Source: Nissolia schottii (Eukaryota; Streptophyta; Magnoliopsida; Fabales; Fabaceae). Taken from it: DNA of 64,000 bases. The position numbers were made by a program, and so were the translations under genes. This document shows positions 23,451 through 33,910 of this stretch, one piece after another. Positions within the stretch are counted from its first letter, which is position 1, and each line of letters opens with the position of its first letter. Under the pieces are notes generated by a model that made no database searches, was not told the origin of the DNA, and was given only the letters and a program-made list of their open reading frames with translations. The stretch spans positions 337,983 through 401,982 of the forward strand of contig QANU01043359.1 of NCBI GenBank assembly GCA_003254905.1, read 5' to 3'.

Positions 23451-23837
23451 TGGGTAAGTAAAGTCAGTAATCAACATTTACCATAACAATAACAAATAAT
23501 TTCACACCAATTGCAACGCACGTGGTGCACTCAGGCTGTCGGCCACAAAGTGGACAGACGAGGTTGCTCTGGCGGTGTCCAACTGAAATATATGATCCTT
23601 CCACGTGGCGCCGTGGTTCTTGTTTCGCTCAGCCGTGACATGCCCTGTATTCTTGTTCCTTCTCTCTGGTTTATATATGGATAATTAAAATTGGATAGTT
23701 ACTCTCGGATTTTTATCTCTTTTGCCACCCCTGTTGAATGAAATTACCAAAATACCATCGTTTTCAAACATTTTACCGCAATACCACGGTTTGCGCTGAC
23801 GTGGACTGGGCGGCTCGCGTGGCACGCCACGCAGGAT

Positions 23838-24012
23838 TCGCCAACGCGATTGGCGAATTCGTGTTGAATTCGCCAACGCGATTGGCGAATTCGTGTTGAA
23901 TTCGCCAACGCGCTTGGCGAATTTAGTGCAACCGAAAAACACTAATTTGCATTAAATTCGCCAACCTTGTTGGCGAATTCAACACGAATTCGCCAACCGC
24001 GTTGGCGAATCC
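23838..24012. repeat. Palindrome array, left arm of the Mutator-like element
   Basis: Five units of TTCGCCAA-NNNNN-TTGGCGAA are joined by GTGTTGAA or TAGTGCAACCG-type linkers. The central five bases vary (CGCGA, CGCGA, CGCGC, CCTTG, CCGCG), while the 8-base arms are unchanged in all five. Confidence 0.9.
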
Positions 24013-24332
24013 TTCGCATGTTGGAATAATTATAATAATTATTTTATGAACGTGCATAAATTAGTGTTTTTTGTCCAGATTAAATTGATCACCAGAATAA
24101 TGTTTACATGTGTTTGGACTAGCTGATGATAGGTGGGTTAGGTCCATCATTACCTAATGTATGGAAAAGTCCCTTCGCCTACCCTGTGTCAGTTTTTTAT
24201 TCTCCCTATTAAGAATAAATAAACCTTTTTTTCTCCTGCCTTGAGAGTACTGACACAGAGACTTGGAGACAGAAAAACTCTTCCTCTCCTTTGTTTTTCC
24301 TTCATTTCTCTTCTCTGCAGGCACCAAAGAAA

Positions 24333-24722
24333 ATGGCCTCCGCTCCTTCAATTCCAGGTAAAAATTCCACTTAAAAGGTTTGAAGGATGCCATGACTTTG
24401 TTCTACTTCTCAAACAATGTCAACCAATTTTTTTGACAATGATTTGTAATTGGTTAATGGACAAATTTATTCTTCTTGTCATTTATGTAGATACTCTCTT
24501 TATTTTTTATTTTAGAATTAGAAGAAAAAAAATTGTTTTATACTAATTTTATAGTTGTTACTATTTTTCCTTATCTACAGTTTTTTTCTTTAACTCTTGT
24601 ACTAATTAGGGGATGAATTCAAAGACTCAACAGAATTTATCTCATATGTTACTTAATCCAGCACATAAGCAGAAGAATTTTACCGTTAAGGTCATTCCAA
24701 CTAATGGGTTAACTAGCTCTGA
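24333..24722 (+). other. Exon-intron-like cargo inside the Mutator-like element
   Basis: A short first exon candidate (24333-24357, MASAPSIP) follows a CT-rich leader and ends at a GTAAAA donor. A pyrimidine-rich tract and TTAG acceptor at 24609 precede a second exon candidate (24610-24722) that ends at a consensus GTGAGT donor. Read from its own ATG the second piece gives MNSKTQQNLSHMLLNPAHKQ and onward. Joined to the first exon, however, it is out of that frame and hits a stop. An upstream AT-rich segment (AATAAATAAA at about 24210) could be a promoter. I do not recognise the source gene; a captured fragment of a host gene is the inference. Confidence 0.3.
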
Positions 24723-25074
24723 GTGAGTCAATTTATAATCAATCTAAATAATAAAATATTCCAAAAAATATAAATAAGTAACTCCATTATTTTTATGAGT
24801 AACCCACTGTAGTGATAAAACTCATTCAATTAATAAAGCTCTCAATAAAAATAAAATCATTGTTCAAATATGAATTTTATAATTCATCTCCAATTTTTTC
24901 AAACACTTCTATTAACATTTCAATGAAACTCAATAATCAATATAGACTTTTAAAAAAAAATTTAACTCTTTAACTCTTTAATTTTATTAAATCAATATAT
25001 GTTTTTCGCATGGTGAGGTGAGGAGTGGTGTGGGCTGGGGAGGGAGAGGTAAGCAAAAAGGCTACGCCACGCAT

Positions 25075-25220
25075 GATTCGCCAACGCGGTTGGCGAATTC
25101 GTGTTGAATTCGCCAACACGGTTGGCGAATCTAGTGCAAATCAGTGTTTTTCGGTTGCACTAAATTCGCCAAGCGCGTTGGCGAATTCAACACGAATTCG
25201 CCAACCGCGTTGGCGAATCC
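25075..25220. repeat. Palindrome array, right arm of the Mutator-like element
   Basis: Four units of TTCGCCAA-NNNNN-TTGGCGAA (one with TTCGCCAAGCGCGTTGGCGAA) in inverted orientation relative to the left arm, with the same linkers. One unit fewer than in the left arm shows that the array gains and loses units. Confidence 0.9.
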
Positions 25221-25356
25221 TGCGTGGCGTGCCACGCGAGCCGCCCAGTCCACGTTAGCGCAAACCGTGGTATTATGGTAAAATGTTTGAAAACGATGGT
25301 ATTTTGGTAATTTCTTCCAACAAGGATGGCAAAAGAGATAAAAATTCGTTACTCTC

Positions 25357-25640
25357 TCTTGACATACAGGACTCTTAATTATTAATATTATACAAATATT
25401 TAAAAAATTTATATTAATTAAATAAATTTATCTTTTTCATTTTTTTCAAATCCTTTTTATTAAATCCTCTCTATTAAATAAGGGAAAAACATGAAAACAA
25501 ATAATTAACACTACATAAAAATTTTAAAACAATAAATATTTATGAATAATTTTTTTTGCTAAAAAAAACTCTTATTTACAGATGGAGAAAGTATTTAAAA
25601 TAAAAGTATTACAATTATAAAATTAAAATTAAAATTTAAT
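25357..25640. other. AT-rich spacer
   Basis: No gene is seen. A CACTACATAAAAAT sequence at 25509 could be a CACTA-type left end pairing with the right end at 27546. The three-base flanks (TAA and CAT) do not match, so this is not claimed. Confidence 0.35.
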
Positions 25641-27546
25641 TAAAATTATAAGGTGAACAACAGTGGTGACGCCAAATGTGACGGCGTCAATCAGCGGCGA
25701 CTGTGGTCCCCTAGGGTCCGGCGGCGGTGGTGGATGCGGAAGAGGAAAGCGGGAAAGCGGAGGAGGAATGAGGAAGTGAGGAGGAGAAGGTGTAAAAGTG
25801 ACAACGGACTCACGGATGAGCAATATATATAAAAACATTACCGTCGCATTTTTTCAACGGTAATGAGACGATCATTGCCGCCAAGGGAAAACGTGTGTTC
25901 TTTCGTTGTTCGCGCCATTTACCGTCAGAATTTTTTGGCGGTAACAACTCGAATGTTACGCACGTGGGATACACGCGCACCTTTTCATAAATTCAAACAG
26001 TTATTGTCAGAATGTTTCGATGGTAATATTCAAACGTTACACGCGTTGATAACACGCGCACCCGTTCATAATTTTAGACATTTACCGTTGGAAATATCCG
26101 ACGGTAATTGGTTCAATGAAACTGTGTTTCTTCATTTTAGGGTTTAGGGTAATTTGTTACAGTCAGATGTGTTCAACGGTAAAGCATCTTGCACCAGACA
26201 AAGAACATCTTGTGCGAGTAAGGTTAGGCTTTATGTTTACCCTCAAATTTTTTCGACGGTAACCCTTACTCTACATTCTTCCTCCTTGTATACCACTATT
26301 GGTTACCGGCTTCTTTTTGACTGTGTCATTCATTATCTTAGTTTAAATATTTTGTCATTATGTTTTGTCGTTTTCTTCAGTACCATAAACTCAAATTAAG
26401 ACAGTGACAAAATATTAAATTAAGACAATGAGTGACAAAGTCAATAAGAAGTGGGTAACTAATAGTAATATATAAGGAGGAGTTAATGTAGAGCGAAATG
26501 ATGATAATAAATAAGATTACATCATTAAACCCTAAACCTTAAACTAACATAAAAGTACTAGCTATTACATAAAAGTCGTTATTACTCCCCCAAGCTGACA
26601 CCTAACCGCCCACCATCTTGGGCTTTGTCATTATTACTCCCCCAAGCTGACACTTAACCATCTAGTTTCTTAATGTTGTTGACTTGTTGGTCTCGGGGTC
26701 ATAATACTTGTCAAGAGAAACCATACCCCAATCAAACTTTAGAACAAGATGCTTAACCTGACCCATCACTTACTCAAAGGTCGCATTCACGGCCTCCTTC
26801 GACAACTTCAGGCAGACATCATACTCCTTCTTCATCTCGGTAGCCTTGGATGATTTCTCCTCAGTTGTAGCCCTGACCCTGCCAACATCCGATTCAAACT
26901 TCTTCGCCCTCTCCTCTGAAACAGCCAACTGCACCAACAGCCAACAACCAACAGCGGCAGTCCAGTGGCGGTGACAGTGGCGGCGGTTCGGTGGTTGTCA
27001 TCTGGTGGCGGCGGTGGAGTGGCACTGGTGAAACAATTGGAGGAGGATTGCCAAGAGGATGTGCATAGTGTAAGTGAGGGAAGGAAAGTCAGAGGATGTC
27101 TATATATATATATATACTCATTACCGTTGTATTAATTCGACATTACCGTCGGACAAAACCGACGGTAATTACACCGACCACTGAAACACGTGAGCATTGA
27201 AAAACATAGACACAGGAAAACGTGCGGAGAAGTTCGAGGCTGTTACCGTTGATTTTTTTCGATGGTAACTAGTTCAATGTCACAACGGGTAGGGAAAGGT
27301 ACCTTTAAGATTCAGACTCTATTACCGTCGAATATTTCTGACGGTAAGGCTTTCGTCTAACGACGCGCCAAATGGCGCCAATTATTATCGTCGGAGTTAG
27401 TGTCAGGTTCTTGTTTCCGACGGTAATCGTCACCAAAATTAACCCAGTTTGCCTTGATTGCATTTACCATCGGAATTTTTTTGTTTTTTCTTATAGTAAT
27501 ACCGTCGGATGGTGTTCCGATAGTAATATGTTATTTTTTAGTAGTG
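25640..27546. mobile_element. CACTA (En/Spm-like) transposon remnant with ACCGTCGG...CCGACGGT subterminal repeats
   Basis: The right terminus (27530-27546), read on the minus strand, is CACTACTAAAAAATAACA, a CACTA-type end. At least twelve hairpin units of the form TTACCGTCG...CGACGGTAA occur at about 25840-26270 and 27119-27530, as expected for subterminal transposase-binding repeats. GC-rich segments with GTGGCGGCGGTGG and a TATATATATA box precede both groups (25680-25830 and 26970-27115). The element may therefore be two related ends joined. The centre holds a broken minus-strand coding fragment. The left terminus is not identified. Confidence 0.75.
26400..26960 (-). pseudogene. Coding fragment in the CACTA remnant
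   Basis: Minus-strand translation gives a Lys/Glu-rich, coiled-coil-like stretch (VSEERAKKFESDVGRVR, SKATEMKKEYDVCLKLS, EAVNATFE) and then VKHLVLKFDWGMVSLDKYYD after a stop. It ends in further stops. It resembles the C-terminal part of element-encoded proteins rather than a host gene. The exact family is not recognised. Confidence 0.4.
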
Positions 27547-27779
27547 CATGCCTAAAGGATTAGTTTATGCACCTAACTGAAAATTTATATGAATGCATGC
27601 AATTATGTCCTAATATGCAACTAAAATGCCTAAAACTATATGCATTAGCAAGCAAAAAGAGTTCTAATTGGAGAGTTATCAAGTACGTATCGGATATATT
27701 AGAAATGTGTTTTCATTGTAGTGGGACTGCAAATTGAAGATAATCAAATTTATGAAATTTGTATTTAAAATAAAACAAA

Positions 27780-28097
27780 AAAAATAACTTTAGTGGCGGT
27801 TAAAACAGCTAGAAGATAGTAATATGGGTTTTAATATGAGTTTCATCTCTTGGCAGTCATAACCGCCAAAAAAAAGAACAAATTTGCGACGATTACAACA
27901 CCACAAACTAACCGCCAGATATAAGTGCCCTCACAACGATTATTCTGTCAGTTGTGTGAAATTGCCACTAAAAGCTTCTCGTCATTCATTTGCAGTCCTT
28001 TCCCAGAATTGCCGGACAAGCTATCTATGGGGAGTTTTCAATCGTCACAAACTTAGCCAATAGTAAATGCCACAAACATGCTTCTTTTTGTGTAGTG
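27780..28097. mobile_element. Second CACTA-type transposon end
   Basis: On the minus strand the sequence starting at 28097 reads CACTACACAAAAAGAAGC, another CACTA terminus but of a different family. Inward lie repeats with AACCGCCA/TGGCGGTT (27793, 27870, 27920), which differ from those of the neighbouring element. No left end or coding sequence is seen. Confidence 0.55.
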
Positions 28098-29829
28098 GAT
28101 GTTTTGTTTTGACTTGGAAGGCAGTCAAAGCGTGTGCGTTGATGAGAGTCAGTGCACTCACTGGGCAGGTTTACTGGTAAACAAGCATGTTTTGTGGCGG
28201 ACTACGTGGAATTCGGAATCATCAATCAAAGGAATAGGAATTGGAATGGTGTTGGTCATGCCCCCGTAAGTGTATACGTACACGTGATATAAGATGTATC
28301 AATATTATGTTTATCTCTTTCTACTTTGCAAGATAATATTTAATCTCTTTAAATTTGTTTTTGTCTGCACACTAACTTCCTTCGGACCCTAAGTTCTAAA
28401 TTTTAAAAAATAATCAAACATATAAAATGACTATTATCTTTAGGGGTTTTACTAATCATTCTCCTAAACGCAATGATTAAAGAGGTTAAAGTAAAAAGTT
28501 TAGAGATGACAATGCATTTATTGTCATTAATAGTATGCACATTTTACTTTTTAAATTTTGCTAATAAGTGTCCGTAAATATGTATTGGAAAAATAAAAAT
28601 GTGAAGTATGTAATTCATTGAAAGCATTGGAAACATCAAAATATTCCATTTTATAACTATTAAAAGTGTCCTTAAAATATCTGTTAGCTCCACCCTTATT
28701 TTTTATATAAATTTACAATATTTTTATTTTCTTAACTAGTGGCATTAAGAGCCCTTGTTAGCAAAATTCTTGTCTCTTTAACTGTGGAAGATAATTATGC
28801 GAGATAAAATGTCAACTTGAGGATATAAATATAATATTAATAGTTCTATAAAAAGAATGATGTAATTTGCTCATTTTATTAAGTTTAACAATTTCATCCT
28901 ATCATATATAGTAACATTAGTAAATTTGTTTGACGTGATCTTATATGATAATTATTTTAAAAGTCATCCCGTACATATGTATTCTATCAGATAATTGTGT
29001 AGAAAATAAATTATACTTTTTAACTAGTGCATCAAAATTAATTTTGTTTTTCTGGGGAAATAATATATGTATCCTCTACGAGACTACAACCATATATAGA
29101 GATTATGGACTATTGCAATTGATAAAATATTAAAAAGTAAAAGAGAAATTAAATAATATTAAAGATAATAGTCATGTAGATGCATAAGAAGTTTACCCGT
29201 ACACATCATTAGTAGTTATATTTCCAGTCTTCTATTTTTTTTTAATAATATAAATTATAAATTGTGGGCTAGATTGAAAGGCATGAGGGATCCCGAACTA
29301 GACCCATACATAATGTTCAAGTGGATCGAGGATAATATTTATCGGATATAGAGATAGAGACAGTGCATGAAGAAACACTGTATACATGAGACAGGTATAA
29401 ATGGAATGTGTGTGTGTGCGCGCGCGCATCCGATTTAATTTGGAATTGAAAAGAATAATCAAATGGAGGAAAATAAATGCAAAGAGAGCGTGGAAGAAAA
29501 AGTATAACGAGAGGCGTGCACTTGCACACTTGTAACTTGAGAAGATTTGGTATATCCAGTATTCTGCATGATTTGTTTGATGTTGAATGGGTATTTGGTG
29601 TCCCAAAATGTTGGGTCACTTGTCTTTTTGACTGGATCGTGCTCTATCTATTATTCCCTATTGCTTCCGGATAAGGATTAATTTTTTATGCAATGACTTT
29701 TCGGGCAAAATAATCGTCCATGGATGCGAAGGCCTTTGCGTCTCTCATTTTCAATCATTTTCTTCTACCCCGGTTGGGTGACAGCCACAGAGGTGCGTTT
29801 CCACCACACCAATTGTGTCTCTCTCTAAG
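28098..29829. other. Intergenic stretch
   Basis: No gene is supported; most of it is AT-rich. A TG tract passing into CG (GTGTGTGTGTGCGCGCGCGC) lies at about 29408-29427. The overlapping minus-strand frames at 29298-29619 have no recognisable domain. Confidence 0.4.
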
Positions 29830-30300
29830 GAGATGTCTGTTATGGACTTAATCTGGATCTGACTTATTAATCAAGATAAGTATGATCTCAACATATCAAC
29901 ATGTCGAATAAGTCTTGATCAACTTGACATATCAAAAAGTCAGTTCACTGATTGGGAATAGTAAGAATCTATAAAAACTTATTGTTGGCACAATTATGAG
30001 TAACGCCCCCTCTCCTTTATGATCATTACTAAAGTCATAACTAATACAATAAGGCTCATCCCAACAGTTACAAATACACGATAAACGCTACTTAACAGCC
30101 GAAACAACCATGATTCTACAATGTATATAAGCATGAACATCCTTCATGCTATGGTACAAACTAAATCTACTCTTTTAACTACCCACTATTATTCTCCAAC
30201 TTACTTTGGCATCGAAGTGTCTTTTGCAGGTACACCTGCCGCCATCCAAGACATCTACAGGGAGGAACTTCTCACGGAGCTCGATGGGAAACTCTTCCCA
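29830..30300 (+). mobile_element. LTR-like fragment
   Basis: The sequence contains ATCTATAAAAACTTATTG (about 29970), an ATGTATATAAGC box (30120) and TTTGGCATCGAAGTGTCTTTTGCAGGTACACCTGCCG-type DNA at about 30205. The latter is characteristic of the R-U5 region of plant gypsy LTRs. Neither border was resolved. Confidence 0.5.
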
Positions 30301-30372
30301 CGAGAGTGGAAGTTCGCCCTCACCCCTGTTCTTCTTTAATCCACTATACTACCGTGTTTCATGGCCAGTCAG

Positions 30373-30669
30373 CTAGTATCCTGCCATTTCCACCGCCTTG
30401 GAGGAAGAGACGTGGAGCATCTTTACCATCTGTTCAATTTGGAAAAGGAATTTTAGAGGGTTCTCCACTGAGGCGTTGCCACCAATTGTCAAAGGACGCA
30501 GGTTTTGAAAACGGTCTAAGATCGCATCATCGGAAATGGTAGCTAGTCGTGCATTATACCGGGCTACATCTGCTACAACTCGAGCCATGTAGGTCATGGC
30601 CTTTTCCAAGCTGGTCAAATGGGCGCTATTGTCCGAGGTGGCGCTGACAAGAGGTCTCTTTCGTGTCAT
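30373..30669 (-). pseudogene. Ty3/gypsy gag N-terminal fragment
   Basis: The 98-aa frame contains ILDRFQNLRPLTIGGNASVENPLKFLFQIEQMVKML, the conserved start of the gypsy gag domain (RPPTF...DPLEAENWLQQIE-like in intact elements). It is cut after EMAGY and followed by the LTR-like fragment of another element. It lies downstream of the primer-binding site at 30857, consistent with one minus-strand element. Confidence 0.75.
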
Positions 30670-30856
30670 GATACCCTAAATGTGTAACCATGAGTTTTGT
30701 TAAGAATGAGTATTTTAAAAAGACATTGACCCTGGACTGATGGCTGACTCCTCTAAAGGTTTCAAGTGTCACTGCATCCCGTACAAATGGGTGCGCTTCC
30801 TTTCGTATAGTTGCGGTGACACTTGAAGTCCGTATGCTCCAGATAACTAAGGAAAA

Positions 30857-31620
30857 CCTATGGCTCTTATACCACTTTGTCATGCCCCAACTTAGGATGT
30901 GACTGCCAGTAGGACTACTGCCGTACAAAAGCTCTAACGTGGCATACTAACATGCATGAAAGGCTTATAAAATAAATAACTTTATTTCAAAATAGCTAAC
31001 TTTATAAAATAACTGATTTCATATAACTGGTCCAAATTCAATAATATTGAGTTACATAGTGTCTGATATCATAACTAAAAATAAAATACTGAAATACTAA
31101 ATAAGGGATCCTGTCCTAGACATCTGGAGCATATCTAACATGACTCTAGTAGACCCCATTATGAAGTGGAGCTTACCACTGACGTTGAATTCTCGCTTTT
31201 ACTGGACGAGGGGGACGTTCTCATTGTCCTCTACTATATATGAAAATGATATTGATAAAGGGGTGAGTTTTTCATCTCAGTAGTGGGTACTTCGGTACCA
31301 CACAAATAACATATATTGCATAATAATCATGGCATGTACATATACTGAATAAATAAATATAACATAGAAGCTGAAGTAAATCTAAATAAACTATTGTAAA
31401 GTAAATCTCAATAAACTGCTGAGAAAGTAAATCTAATCTATCTATGGAGAATGCCCGCCTCCCTAGTGGGGGGCACGAGGAGAGATGCCTCTCGATCCTT
31501 GATTCAAGGGAACCTTGGCTTGACCTTGCTTCACCAAGGTAAATTCCGGTGGTTCTGGTATTCTCAACCCGGATACCTGTGAGGATACACATACCCTAAT
31601 TTGAGGAGCCTGACGCTTAT
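30857..31620 (-). mobile_element. 5' LTR and primer-binding site of a minus-strand gypsy element
   Basis: The LTR ends, on the minus strand, with TTGGGGCATGACA at 30878. Three bases later TGGTATAAGAGCCATAGG (30874-30857) closely matches the initiator-Met tRNA primer site TGGTATCAGAGC. The order LTR, primer site, gag (30669-30373) fits one element on this strand. The outer LTR border is uncertain; 31620 is a guess from loss of the GGGTGAGTTTTTCATCTCAG-type sequence. The remainder of the element (pol, 3' LTR) is missing. Confidence 0.65.
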
Positions 31621-33540
31621 ATAATATAGATCTAGAAGGTGATGAAAGCCTCTTTAACCATTTTCTCGAATCTTAACACAGCTTAGGTTTTGTCACAACC
31701 ATGCCAAGCTCGTAGAAAGTTTCTATGCGCTTTTGTCGTTCAAATTAAATTTATATATATCCTACTTTACGGCTTTCAGATCCACAAGGGATCCAATTGC
31801 AGTATAGTCGGGTATAGTCGAACCACAGAGAGTTGCAAAAATACCGTTCTTGAGTTCATTTAATTAAACAATGAGGTGAAGGATTTGATAGTTTTGTTTT
31901 AATAAACTACATAAGTAAATAAACAACATAAAAGTAAATAGGAAACAAATCAGAGGTAGTTCCGGAGCTTGTTGGGAATTTTAATCACATCATAGTTCCA
32001 TGCATCCAGTTACTTATTACACAGAACTATTATTTCATAGATTGCCCGCCACCAGATCTTATCTTTTACATTGCTTTCGCATATGCAAAGATCACAGGTT
32101 TCCTTTGTTAAACTGTTACTTTCGTATANGACGCGCCAAGACCTCTACTCACTTGAAATGTTGTGGGACTGAGGAGCACTAATATTGGGAGCTCCAAGCG
32201 GCATATATATCTATACATCTTCCTACTCAACTTATATATAAATCATGCAAAAGGCAGAATCAGAGTGAATCTGACCAAGCCTAAATCTGTCGTAGAAGAT
32301 AATGAGAATATTCACAATTTCTCTCTCTCACTTTTTTTTATAGTTTATTTTTTGATCTTTGTAATATTTGGATGTTTTATTGGATTCTTAACTAATTTAA
32401 TTGAATGGTCTCATTGCAGAGAATATACGCAATTGTGGTTGTTCCGGTGCATGTAGCACGAGGACCATTTAGCCTATCGAATAATAGTAGTGGGTTGGAA
32501 GGATAATAGATATATGGGGTATTTAATTTAAAGGGTTAATTAAAGTAGAGAGAGCAAGGACGACCCGCTGTTTTGGTTTTGCGTTTGTATGTTCCATCCA
32601 TAATTTGTAAGATTAGGCTAAGAATCTTTACTTTTAAGGGAATTGCATAGGGTCAAGGTATGAGGCTTTCTTTTAACTCGTAAAGCATGCATGTTCGGTT
32701 TCATTTCAACCCATGTGATTGGTGGATTTTATGGTAAAAGAAATCAATGGTAAATTGGCTAGTCGGTTATTGTGTGGTTGTATGTTGAATGAATCTTAAG
32801 ATAAATACGATTGACGTTCATTGGAATTAATTACAGACCTTGAAAAAATTCTTTTCGAAGGTTGGTTTTGTGAACCAAAGAAGAGACGCTAATTATATTG
32901 CTGATACAAGGGCAAAACTTGGAGCAAATAGCTGTTTTCTTTTAAATTAACTCTCTATTGTAACCTAAGTAATAAATCTGTTCGTCCTATTACATGGATA
33001 GATTAACTTGCAGTTAGTGGTTATTGTAGTTAACTATTGTTAGTTACTAGCAGTTTGAGCAGATGGTAGTTAGGATCACTAACTATGCCTCCAATATCCA
33101 TTGACATTGATTCAATTTTATTGTATTCAATTCATTTTAAGGAATTTTTTACATTGACACAAATTTAACAAATTTGGATATCAATACACTCACAAAAATT
33201 GTAAATCTCACAAGCTTTGTTCAAAATATAATTACATGTTTATGAGTCCACTAATTTTTTGTGTGTGCGCGCACTTAAATTCAAATTGTTAGGTTTGTCC
33301 GCGTAAAAAAAATTTCATTATTTTCTCAGTCACACTGTAATACATTTTGCTCTTCCTTCACTGCTCCGTTCTGTACTCTGCATAATTGATTGACCTCTTT
33401 CTGTTTTGACATAGAGAGATTTTGTGAATTCCGGTGGTTGGAATGGCTTTGGCCTTTGTGCTCATCGACACATCAATATATCCTCTAAATTTGAATGACA
33501 TTGATATTATAAAAAACAAAAACTATTTTGATATACATTG
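31621..33540. other. Intergenic retroelement debris
   Basis: About 31760-31950 contains TATAGTCGAACCACAGAGAG and neighbouring sequence typical of dispersed legume retroelement LTRs. A single N lies at 32129. Other frames here show no domain, except the small RNase H-like fragment at 32849. Confidence 0.35.
32849..32950 (+). pseudogene. Short RNase H-like C-terminal fragment
   Basis: Thirty-three residues read FFSKVGFVNQRRDANYIADT and then RAKLGANSCFLLN before a stop. The core resembles the end of the plant non-LTR RNase H domain (FVxRxANxxADxLAK), with the final Asp and Ala-Lys retained. No homologous sequence was recognised upstream in any frame. It is short, so chance similarity cannot be excluded. 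Confidence 0.3.
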
Positions 33541-33559
33541 TCAAATTCAAATATGTCAT

Positions 33560-33910
33560 ATTTAGGGTGGCCTATTGGTCCAATTTCCACCCGATGGAGA
33601 AAAATTTATATTTAAATGGCGAATTTTTTTTTATTCTTGTATCATGGTCCAACAAAAATATTTACGGATGTATGGTTTTAGGTTTGAAATCGTCACCCCT
33701 TATGGTGAGTTTAGACTCCAAATTTTTTTTAAAAAAAAAACAGTCTGAAATCGCCACATTCTGTGGCGATTTCAGACTTTTTTAATTTTTTTTAAAAAAA
33801 TGTTTGAAATCACCACACCATGTGGCAATTTCAGACTCAAAATCATACATTCGTAAATTTTTTTTCCAACCTATATTTTAGTATACAAGTTATACTAAAT
33901 GGGTTGGAAA
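33560..33910. repeat. Three-unit hairpin repeat (TCTGAAATCGCCACA family), copy 2
   Basis: The central unit (33743-33777) is a perfect hairpin with 16-base arms GTCTGAAATCGCCACA and TGTGGCGATTTCAGAC around a TTC loop. Imperfect units lie on each side (GAAATCGTCAC...GTGAGTTT and GAAATCACCACA...TGTGGCAATTTCAGA). T/A homopolymer tracts separate them. The right flank CCTATATTTTAGTATACA matches that of copy 1 at 10261-10520. Confidence 0.75.

Larger units (their letters stand above)
23698..25356. mobile_element. Complete non-autonomous Mutator-like element with 9-bp target duplication
   Basis: The element spans 23707-25347 (1641 bp) and is flanked by the perfect direct repeat GTTACTCTC (23698-23706 and 25348-25356), the 9-bp duplication typical of Mutator-like elements. 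The ends are inverted repeats: GGATTTTTATCTCTTTTGCC on the left, against GAATTTTTATCTCTTTTGCC read inward from the right. The inverted arms extend about 305 bp (left) and 275 bp (right) and share TACCACGGTTTGCG, GTGGACTGGGCGGCTCGCG and TGGCACGCCACGCAGGATTC. Both arms end in arrays of a palindrome, TTCGCCAA, 5 bases, TTGGCGAA, with five units on the left (23838-24012) and four on the right (25075-25220). No transposase is encoded. The 1-kb interior has an exon-like segment. Confidence 0.88.

Noticed and set aside
25509..27546. A complete CACTA element from CACTAC at 25509 to GTAGTG at 27546
   Set aside because: The three-base flanks differ (TAA and CAT), and the sequence inward of 25509 does not match the right terminus well, so the left end is not established.
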